Positions 55,601 through 64,000 of a DNA stretch of 64,000 nt are shown one piece after another (the first letter of the stretch is position 1; each line of letters opens with the position of its first letter). The DNA is taken from contig NW_018343979.1 in assembly GCF_002099425.1 (NCBI RefSeq), positions 7,886,001 through 7,950,000 on the forward strand. The letters are read 5' to 3'. The translations under genes were made by a program, and so were the position numbers. The notes beneath the pieces were generated by a model, which did not search any database, was not told the origin of the DNA, and saw only the letters and a program-made list of their open reading frames with translations. The stretch is from Phascolarctos cinereus. Lineage: Eukaryota > Chordata > Mammalia > Diprotodontia > Phascolarctidae.

Positions 55601-56639
55601 GACAGCTCCTGCCACCACCAGCAGCCTTACTCTCTAAGGAAATGATTATTTCTCAGTGGTAATGGGCAGTTCATTTAAAATAGATAACTGAAAATGAGAG
55701 CTCCAAGTATATTTAGATGTAAGTTTTGACAAGAAATAAAATCATTAAAAAATTGTCAATGTGTTCTGCAAACTCTGGATTAAAAAAAATGGATGTTTCA
55801 GCATAATTTATTTTACACACATATTTTGATTTTGTGTTTGTAAATTAGAAAGCAAAATATAAATTAAAAGAATTCTAGACATCAACAATTCCTCAATTCA
55901 GGGAAAATTTGATATGGAAAATAATAGATTCCTATAATAAACTTTTTTGGGACTAAAAACCTTTATGAGCCTTTTTACTCTTCTCTCTTTGAGATTAGTG
56001 AGGTAATTCCTTGAATATATATCATAATGATTGGTTGTGCTGAGGTACATCTTAATTTGAAATTTTGTGAAAGCTGAATTAGGAAGGAAATTTAGATCTT
56101 ACGTAAATTTCTTACCACAAATGCTCAGAAAACACTATAGAAAGATAAATATTTCATTTGGAATAAATAGTCTCTAAATATCTCACAAAAAATGCCTATC
56201 AGTGAATTTAAGCTAACTTGTTCATTGGTCAAAGAATGAACTGTGAGGGTGATATCCTATATTTTAGGTGGGGAGAAGTATATAGTCCAATTTGTTATAT
56301 AAAAAGATTCATAATTTGCAACCCTTGCTTGACTCAGTATGCAAATCATGTAAGTGAACTATATTCCAAGCCCTTGTTGTACAAAGGGGTGACATTAGTG
56401 ATATTGCCTTATAGTATATGAAAACCTAAATTTGATTCTGATGAGGAATAGCATTGGTGCCACTGGGAACACCAATGAACGGTTAACCAATATGACAAAT
56501 AAGCTTAAGTCAGAAAGCTAAGTTTTGTGATTGTAGACTGACCATTCAAATGTTAGTGGGCAGGCAAACAGAAACCACGCAGGTAAATGTTGTCTGATGG
56601 TGCGTATGGGAAACTAAACAACATGAAAAGAAAGCAAAA
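52661..56639. other. Unassigned 4 kb stretch, repeat-poor
   Basis: The longest stretch without a recognised repeat. AT-rich, ordinary complexity, no convincing reading frame. 54290-54620 is the best candidate for conserved non-coding DNA. A weak MIR3-like piece may lie at 53950-54010 in reverse. Confidence 0.5.
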
Positions 56640-56920
56640 TCAGAGACAAAAACATACAGACAGACAACAAGGGAGGAAGAGAGAGGAAGGGACAGACAGA
56701 CACAGACATAGAGACAAAAACAGACACAGACAAACACAGAGACAGACAAAAAAGTAAATTAGAAAGAATCAGAGAGAGACAGAGACAGAGAGAGACAGAG
56801 AAAGTTAGAAAAAAAATTAGAGTCCCAGAGACAGATAAACAAAAACAGAGTCAGAGAGACATATAAATAGTGATGGAGACAAAAAGAGACACAAAGACAG
56901 AGATAGAAAAGCACAGAACT
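56640..56920. repeat. Degenerate (GACA)n/(GAGA)n purine-rich tract
   Basis: Runs of cagaca, gagaga and gacaaa units. Low-complexity; frames across it are artefacts. Confidence 0.9.
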
Positions 56921-57344
56921 TTTGTTGTGAGAACTCCATATGATACTCAGTGCCCATTACCAACTTCCCATAGGTGAGTTTGCCAGATGAGCAATGCAGT
57001 GTTCTGGGCAGTGAGGGGACAAAGGGATCCTGTTAGGCAGTGCTGATAGGAGAGCATTGTTTGAAGAAGAGATCAATGAACAAGCACTCAGGAAGCTCTA
57101 ATGGGCACAACTTTCCTCTCCATACTGTGGGAGATAAATGTAGTATAAAACAAGGCTTCTGTCCTCAAAGATTCATTCAATTTGACCCTCTGAACTGAAT
57201 GGGGACACAAAATTATCCCAGATGAAAAAAAAAAACCCAAGAATTAAGTGAGAAATTGGGTGTTAGTATCTATTAATGCAATATGGGTTCAGAGAATGAA
57301 GAGATCAATGTAAGGTGGTAAAATTAGTGAGGTCTCCATAGAAG
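56921..57344. other. Unassigned sequence
   Basis: Nothing recognised. Confidence 0.35.
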
Positions 57345-57510
57345 AAGTAAAACTTCAGCTTAAGACAACTTAACATTTGTGTGACTACAGGCAAGTCACT
57401 TAATTTCCCTGGGGCCTCAGTTTCCTCATCTGTTAAATGAAGGAGTTACATTAAATTGGGTCTGAGGCTCCTTCTATTTCTGCATCTATGATTTAGGATC
57501 TATGATCATA
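57345..57510 (+). mobile_element. MIR3-like SINE
   Basis: 'acaggcaagtcacttaattt', 'ctggggcctcagtttcctca', 'tcttctatttctgcat'-type end and 'ctatgatttaggatctatga'. Confidence 0.65.
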
Positions 57511-57814
57511 AAAGGAGGGGGAAAGCCAGAGGGCAGTTGCATGAGCAAAATCATGGAAAGGGGTGGATGACTAGAAATGTTTGAAATTATACATGCTTTG
57601 GAAAAAAATAATTCTTACTAAATGTTGTCTTATAGGAGATGACTTCATTGCAAGTATAAAAATATGGAAAAAGAGACTCCTAGCTGAGGCTAGATTAAAA
57701 ATGTGCTTTTATACATGTTTGAGTTTTTCCAAGTCACCACAAAGCCTTTGACTCTGTGTCTCTGTTATCAAATCAGAAATATACCTCCACATGAATAATT
57801 ATTCATTTTGATGA
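57511..57814. other. Unassigned sequence
   Basis: Weak L2 minus-strand wording at 57510-57700; otherwise nothing recognised. Confidence 0.35.
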
Positions 57815-58005
57815 GAGACAAAGTGGTTCAGTGAAAAGAGTGATTCATTAGCAGTCTCAGGACCTGGATTTGAATCCCTACTCAACTCCTTCAAGCTGTA
57901 TGAAATTGGACAAGGCACACAAGAATTCTCTGAGCCTCAGTTTTCTATTTTGTAAAAAGAAGAAATTGGAGCAGATGAACTTTACAACTTTGTGATTCTT
58001 ACTAT
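57815..58005 (+). mobile_element. MIR3-like SINE
   Basis: 'gacaaagtggttcagtgaaa', 'ggacctggatttgaatccct', 'tctgagcctcagttttctat', 'ggagcagatgaactttacaa'. Confidence 0.68.
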
Positions 58006-58019
58006 CACACTCTTGGTGT

Positions 58020-58586
58020 ATATTCAAAAGCTTTTTTTTTTCTCTTTCAAGTTGCCAATTTCATTCTCCCTTTCAGCACAGTGTCTTGGATCTTGCTTTG
58101 CTAAGAAACTCAATATCATTCATCAGGAATTCCTTCTTCTCTCCTACTCTATTGCTCAAAATGATTTTACATAATTTCTAATTCAGCAACCTTTGCCCCT
58201 CTCTCTTAGAAAGAGGTGACCCTTTTCATACCAAGGCTAACCTCTCTGCTTGTGTACTTCACCTCAAACCCTCATGTTTCCTCCAGCAGCTTTTCCTTTC
58301 AGTCATTCCCACACTCTCTCATCTATAATTTCCTATCATTTTCAAGCTTCCTCTCTGTTATCTACAAACATTCCCAGAGATTCTCTATCCTTTAAAAAAG
58401 TGACTTGACCCTGCTCTGCCCTAAGCTTCTAAAAAGGTTATCTGTATTCATTATTCCTATTTATTTACCTTCAGTTCTTAAACTTCTTTTAGTTGGGGTT
58501 CTCTACAGTAATTGACTACAATTGCTCTCTTCCATATTACCAGATGACATCCTGCATGCTCATCTCTGCATTTTAGAATATCTAGC
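58020..58586 (+). mobile_element. L2 LINE fragment
   Basis: 'aaggctaacctctctgcttg', 'cctccagcagcttttccttt' and 'ctacaaacattcccagagat' follow the same order as the L2 at 2.28-2.45 kb. Frames broken. Interrupted on the right by the TTTC tract and a SINE; L2 3' sequence resumes at 58886. Confidence 0.65.
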
Positions 58587-58749
<163 letters not shown>

Positions 58750-58885
58750 GGCGAGGGAGTGGGGTGAAGTGGCTTGCCCAGACTCACAAAGCTAGTTAAG
58801 TGTTATGTACCTGAGGCTGGATTTGAACTCAGGTCCTTCTGACTCCAGGGCTGGTACTCTATGCACTGCACCACCTAGCTAAGGG
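58750..58885 (-). mobile_element. tRNA-derived marsupial SINE
   Basis: 'gtggcttgcccagactcaca', 'ctggatttgaactcaggtcc', 'ttctgactccagggctggta', 'ctgcaccacctagcta': reverse of the SINE, same type as 1897-2037. Confidence 0.88.
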
Positions 58886-58985
58886 ACTGCCTTATCTTTG
58901 CCTTTGTATCTTGCAACTCTTAGCATCTTGCTATTGGTATATTAGGCACTTTATAAATGCCTGTTGAATTCAACAAAACTGATTT
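58886..58985 (+). mobile_element. L2 LINE 3' end
   Basis: 'tcttgcaactcttagcatct' and 'taggcactttataaatgcct' with 'gttgaattcaaca': L2 terminus, right-hand continuation of 58020-58586. Confidence 0.62.
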
Positions 58986-59097
58986 GAATTGAATTCAGGC
59001 TAGAGAAATACATGATAAAAATAATATTTTTCAAAAGATTTGCCTGGTGGTGATGAGTGAAAATAGGCAGAAGCTAACTCTGAGACTAGAGTAGTAA

Positions 59098-59254
59098 TGT
59101 ATATATACATATATGTATGTATGTATGTGTGTGTGTCTGTATATATATATGTATATATATGTATATATATGTATGTATATATATGTGTGTGTATATATAC
59201 ATATACATACATACACACATATATATATGTGTGTGTATGTATATATACACATAT
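59098..59254. repeat. (TATG)n/(TA)n microsatellite
   Basis: TATG, TGTG and TATA units; frames across it are artefacts. Confidence 0.95.
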
Positions 59255-60734
59255 GAAGGCCTAGGCTACAGTAATTGCATGGTTTTTAGCACCTGTGATT
59301 ACTGACAACTTAGTACTCTTTTATCCACTTTTGGCCCTTTATTGTCTGATATTTAGTCATTGGTTGTAAGGTGCCACCAGAATAAATGTGGGCAATGTCC
59401 AAGGATGATGAACATTTTAGACTTCAATGCCACCAGTAAAGTTAAGTAACACCCATGGAAGTCCCTGGTAAAAAAGATGTGAAGATAAAAAAAAAGGCAC
59501 ATGAGAGGGAGAGAGAAAAGGTAAAGAGCAAGCAGAAGAATTGGTGAGATGGTAAGAGAAATATTAGGAAAGAGGAAAGATAGAAAGCAAAGAAAGAATG
59601 GAATGATAATGTGTCCATAGATAGGCTCTCTAGCCTTGTCCTGCTCATGACTTGTAGTGAAGTCTACTAATGAAGTTTACACAGTTAAACTGTGATTTGA
59701 GAAGAAAATTCATCTAGAATGTGGGTCAGAAACATACAAAGAAGGGCTATCCACTAATAAAGACAGAACTTACTAAGGAGAGGTCTAGGCATCTGCCAAG
59801 TCATTCTAGCGAAGTTTTTTAGCTCCACGGAAAGAAGGAAAAACAAGCAAAAGAGGGATTTATTCTCTCAACACCTAGGGGGAAATCAACACTTAGCAGG
59901 AGAAGAAAATTATTTCACTGCTCCCCTACTTTGAGACAAAGAACAAGGGAGTAATATTGTAATAGGCAAAAAAAAAAGATGTACAGCCAAGAGGAGTTAG
60001 AGAGAAGAGAGATCTTCTTACAACACTAGAATCTCCAGAGAGATCACCCTGAGGGTGGTCAAACAGAGGATGGGGGGGACTACACACAGACAAGTACTTG
60101 GTATCCTGAAAAGAAGCTTGGGCATTTGCTCACTCCCCACTCTCATTCCCATTACGGGTGGCACTGGTGCCAGATGGAAACATAGACCAATGAAGAGTCT
60201 ATGTGGAAGAATCCTGGGGCAATAGTTACTAAATGGCAGAAGGACTGGCATTTCAGAGACCCACATGGGGGCAGTCCAAACTTCACTAGTACTATAAGAC
60301 ATGTAAACTTTGTGGATCCTAAGGGAAGATGGAATTTGCTAGAAGAGAAGCCCTCTTGACTCTCGAGCAGAAGCAAGCTGCTAACTGGACATTTTTTAAT
60401 AGATCATAGAAAGTTGGGAAGGCACTATCTTTCTTTAGCTAGCATGCAGTTGGAAATGTCATAGGGATGTCAAAATTGATGGCAATACATTACTTTTTAG
60501 ACTTTGGATACCTTAAAGTAATGCTAATATTTCTTAGAGATGTTGTAGAGAACATTTCTGCCATTGTCATTCTGTAAGATAATGAAAGACTTTCAAATGC
60601 TTTCATCTTGACAATCTAGGAGGGAAAATGATGTGAAAAGAGTGGGGAGGAGAATCAGGGAAAGGGAGAAAGGGACTGATGGAATATGTAACACTTTCCC
60701 AGTGCTAAGTTTCTCATTTCCATTATCAAAAGGT
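59255..60734. other. Unassigned 1.5 kb stretch
   Basis: Purine-rich at 59480-59600. Overlapping minus-strand open frames at 60018-60376 have no recognised similarity. Confidence 0.4.
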
Positions 60735-60880
60735 ACTGTGGTATCAGAGAAATAGTCAAGCAGCTTTGGTTTGACTCCAAGTTCTGCCAACCATAGTTAA
60801 TCTAACCAGATTTCTGGACCTCACTTTCCTCATGTGTAAACTGCTGATATTTGCACTATTTACCTCATTGGTGGTTTTTT
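60735..60880 (+). mobile_element. MIR-type SINE fragment
   Basis: 'ctttggtttgactccaagtt', 'ggacctcactttcctcatgt' and 'gcactatttacctcattggt': MIR core and start of tail, diverged. Confidence 0.48.
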
Positions 60881-61756
60881 TTTGTATTTATAGCAATTTT
60901 TATTTAAAAAGTTATTTCTCATATATTTTTCATTCTTTTACATACCGTAACATATTTTAAAAAAAGATCTAGATTATAAATACTTTCAGTGAAAATAAAG
61001 TCCTAGTTAAATAAAAAAGGAGAGAAAAAGTTAATATAGATTGGACACTACTAGTTAAATTAGATAGGATAAAATTATGAAGAAATGATGTTCTAACAAA
61101 AGGTTTTTTTTTCTTTTGTAAATCTAGTTTGTGGTAGTTTCAACACCAACAATATAAACTGCAATTTACCCCCTTTATTTCACTGTAGAATAAGTTCTAA
61201 AATATGAGGGTTGATTGAAAAATAAAGATTTTTTGCCATATGTGGAAGTCTAATCCAATTTTCTATTGTTAAGGAATTTCCAATTGTTGAGGATCTCTCC
61301 TTGCTTGAAGAAATTTCAAAAACCATGGAAAGCTTTGCCAAAACTAATGACCCATTAATCATTTGAAATGTATGTTTGGCTCTCTTGGTACTTGTATGTA
61401 CAAAAGACACTGATAATAGATATTAGCCATTTCATAGGCTCTATTAGATTGCATGACTTGCATGTAGAAAAATATTCATTCACTTCTTTGAAGGGAATTT
61501 GAAGCCAACAATAACTTGGCAATTTATTAAAAGCAAGTAATTTTTAATTAGGAAATGTCTTATGTCAGAAGTAGAAGGATCCTATTATAGTGGCTTGGAC
61601 TTACATGAAAGCAAGAGATTATCTCTGTGAGATGTGGTCTCCAGCATTCAAAGTTAGAGGTAGAATTGTTTTGATATTTTTCTAAAAGAGTAATTACTTT
61701 GCCAGGTCCACTTACCAACTGAATTACCTGCTGAAGTTAAAGCATAAATGCCCACA
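60881..61756. other. Unassigned sequence
   Basis: AT-rich; nothing recognised. Confidence 0.4.
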
Positions 61757-61757
61757 G

Positions 61758-61828
<71 letters not shown>

Positions 61829-61970
61829 CATATATGTATATATGTATATATGTATATATATGTGTATATATGTATATATATGTATATATATATATATACA
61901 CACACATATATATACACACACACATGTATATGTATGTACATGTATATGTATATGTATATTTATATGTATA
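61757..61970. repeat. (CA)n-(TA/TATG)n compound microsatellite
   Basis: A pure CA run (61757-61814) followed by about 155 bp of alternating TA/TG. Confidence 0.98.
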
Positions 61971-62039
61971 CTGCCTTTAGTTAAATTTGTTAAGAATGTT
62001 GGTGGTGGTGGTGGTCTTACAAGAAAAAGTCAGAGGAGA

Positions 62040-62041
<2 letters not shown>

Positions 62042-62071
<30 letters not shown>
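62042..62071. repeat. (GT)n microsatellite
   Basis: Pure GT run; a short TGG run lies just upstream at 61998-62015. Confidence 0.95.
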
Positions 62072-62073
<2 letters not shown>

Positions 62074-62849
62074 GCAAACTGTTGTATTTTGAACCAGCTG
62101 ACCTTTCCTCTCTATTGTTTTCATGAATTGCCTTTGTGAAATTCTTCCTTCGTTCCCTCTTTATACGTGCTGCACATTAACTTCAGTCATATGTTTCTGC
62201 CTGCTTCATGGATTTGGTGCCATGTGAATCACTGATTTTGTCTTTGACTAGACAGCTTACACTCTCTTTTGTCCCTGCATAAGATACTTCCCCTTCCATA
62301 TGCGAATAGTTTCACTGTTGAAAGGACAGAAAAATAACTTTTGTGTAAGTAAAAAAAATGAGGAAATGAGCTTGTGAAAAAATAATCTTTCAGATGAAAT
62401 GTGAGAGATTCAGAATGTTAGGAGGATTAAAGAATTGATCATCAAATTAATGTACTGAGAAGACTTGTTTGAAGGCAGAAAAATGAATTAATAATAGCAG
62501 AAGGACATTGTGGTCATCAGTTCACTTCATGTCACTATTTATAAAGTATTAAAGGTTATGAGTGGCAAAGCTGTAAATCAAATAACTTGAGAGCATGGGA
62601 AGATTATATAAGGATTATTAGCTTCATAACTGATTGAAAGATAGGTTATTAAATTTTTATCTTAATAGTGGAAAAATTAGTCACTGACCACCAGGAAGTT
62701 CTGATTTGAGGCACTGGGGATTCTAAAAGCTAGCTTTAGGGAGACATCAGAAAAGTAAGTGGACAAGAAGACTTTACCTATTTCACTGGTTGTCTAATGA
62801 CTGGATGAGAGTAATTCCTTTGTTTTTTGACCAAAGAGAATGCACTAAC
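62072..62849. other. Unassigned sequence
   Basis: Nothing recognised. Confidence 0.4.
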
Positions 62850-63058
62850 ATTAAAGGAGATTGGAAATATTTTTGCAGAATGTAGGATTTTAACTGAGAC
62901 TCAAAGGAAGCCATAGAAATCAAGAGACAGAAATGAGGAGAAAGAGAACATTACAGGGATTGGGGAGGGCAATAAAAATTCATGGAGTTGTTATATGAAA
63001 TGTCATTCATAGAACAGTAAAAAGGCAATTGTCACTGAATTATTGAATATTTGGAGGT
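62850..63058 (-). mobile_element. L2 (CR1-clade) LINE fragment, left part
   Basis: 'ggattttaactgagactcaa', 'gagaacattacagggattgg' and 'aattgtcactgaattattga' follow the reverse L2 order and join on to 63291-64000 across the SINE. Confidence 0.5.
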
Positions 63059-63290
63059 TAATAGTTAGTACAGTGAATAGTGTTAGGTCATGAGTCAGGA
63101 AGACTCATCTTGCTGAGTTCAAATTTGGCCTCAGACACTTGCTAGTTTTGTGACCCAGGACAAGTCTCATCTGTCAAATGATCTGGAGAAGGAAATGGCA
63201 AACCACTCCAGTATCATTGCCAAGAAAACCCTAAATGGGGTCATGAAGAGTCAGACATGACTGAAAAATTATTGAACAACAACAAAGATC
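63059..63290 (+). mobile_element. Marsupial SINE of the 'ggagaaggaaatggcaaacc' type
   Basis: Head 'catgagtcaggaagactcat', 'gttcaaatttggcctcagac', then 'ggagaaggaaatggcaaacc', 'actccagtatcattgccaag', 'gaagagtcagacatgactga' and the CAA-rich 3' end. Nearly complete. The tRNA-like head is shared with other SINEs here; the 3' tail is thought to be RTE-derived. Inserted in an L2 fragment. Confidence 0.88.
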
Positions 63291-64000
63291 TAAAATGTCT
63301 GGAAAGGTATGAGAGGACAAGGTTGTGAGGGGCTTTGAATGCCAACCAGATGATTTTATATTTAAGTTTATAGGTGATAGAAAACCACTGGAGATTTTTT
63401 TAAACAAGGGAGTAACATGGTCAGCCCTGTAGTTTAGGAAGATCACTGACAACTGAGTAGAAAATATACTGAAGTGGGGAAAAACTTAAGACAGGGAGTC
63501 CAACAAGAAGGCTATTGCAATAGTCCATATTTGAGGTGATGAGAGTCTCTAACAGGATGGTAGCAATGTCAGGAGAGAAGGATATACATGTGAAAACATC
63601 TGTAAAAGTAGAATTGACAATATTTTGCATCAGATTAAATATGAGGAGTAAAAGTGAGGAGTCAAAGATGATACTTAGGTTGTAAGCCTGGGTGACTGGA
63701 AAAATGGTGGTGCCCTCAACAGTAATAGAACATTTAGGAAAGGGGAGGATGTTAGGAAGGAGAAGATAATGAGTTCAGCTTGGGATATGTTGAGTTTAAG
63801 ATATCTATGGAATATCCTGTTCAAGATGCCTAATAGGTAGTTGGATACGAAAAAATAAAAGTCAAGGAAGAGGTTAGGGTTCAATAAATAGATCTGAGAA
63901 TGGCATTGAGATGATAATTGAAGTCCATGGAAACTAAAGAGATGATTGAGAGAATATATAAAGAGAAGCGAATTCTTAGGATAGAGATTAAGGGACATCC
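63291..64000 (-). mobile_element. L2 (CR1-clade) LINE fragment, reverse-transcriptase C-terminal region
   Basis: Minus-strand broken frames read LKLNISQAELIIFSF (canonical L.LN.sKTE.IIF) and, further on, NMDYCNSLLVGLP (canonical DYCNSLLTGLP). These are two diagnostic blocks of CR1/L2 reverse transcriptase, in the right order. The plus strand shows 'ggctttgaatgccaaccaga' and 'ggctattgcaatagtccata'. Continues beyond the window edge. Confidence 0.78.

Noticed and set aside
60018-60376. Overlapping minus-strand open frames of 94 and 74 codons
   Set aside because: No domain or similarity recognised; frames overlap in different phases, as chance frames do.

Overview
The window is AT-rich, CpG-poor vertebrate DNA packed with old interspersed repeats. 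No intact host protein-coding gene was found. The repeat mix points to a marsupial (metatherian): tRNA-derived SINEs, CORE/MIR-type SINEs, L2 and L3 (CR1-clade) LINEs, RTE LINEs, and L1 together with an ORF2-less half-L1 (HAL1-like). Species and chromosome cannot be told from the sequence alone. It reads as intergenic or deep intronic DNA.

Layout. 0-8.5 kb is nested: RTE and L2 pieces, an L1 ORF2 piece split by a 2.95 kb HAL1-like element with target-site duplications (TSDs) at 2806-2822 and 5774-5790, an RTE endonuclease piece, a SART1 processed pseudogene (7568-8019) and a stray L1/HAL1 5'UTR piece. 8.5-16 kb has L2, an L1 ORF2 piece split by a SINE, two RTE reverse-transcriptase tails, several MIR/THER-type SINEs and a 480 bp trinucleotide tract. 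16.2-18.2 kb is a second HAL1-like copy that underwent 5' inversion on insertion. 18-34 kb is mostly unassigned sequence with scattered SINEs, one L3 piece and a palindromic mariner-type MITE. 34-38 kb has L2, two hAT-type fragments (one with a perfect 8 bp TSD), a decayed Y-box cold-shock-domain pseudogene, and a 5'-truncated L1 with a 13 bp perfect TSD that was itself hit by a 5'UTR-only L1/HAL1 insert. 43.7-47 kb is an old L1/HAL1-type copy lacking most of ORF2. 47.29-47.51 kb is an exact 110 bp tandem duplication. 48-64 kb holds L2, MIR, SINEs, microsatellites and long unassigned stretches, ending in an L2 reverse-transcriptase piece on the minus strand.

There is no operon or gene system here. 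The interactions are between mobile elements: L1-type machinery probably made the SART1 and Y-box retrocopies and the HAL1 copies, and RTE/L2 machinery probably moved the SINEs. Subfamily names are given from memory and need a repeat-library search. The items most worth checking are the exact tandem duplication, the 5'UTR-only insert, the HAL1 inversion, the two gene retrocopies and a hairpin at 48.65 kb.
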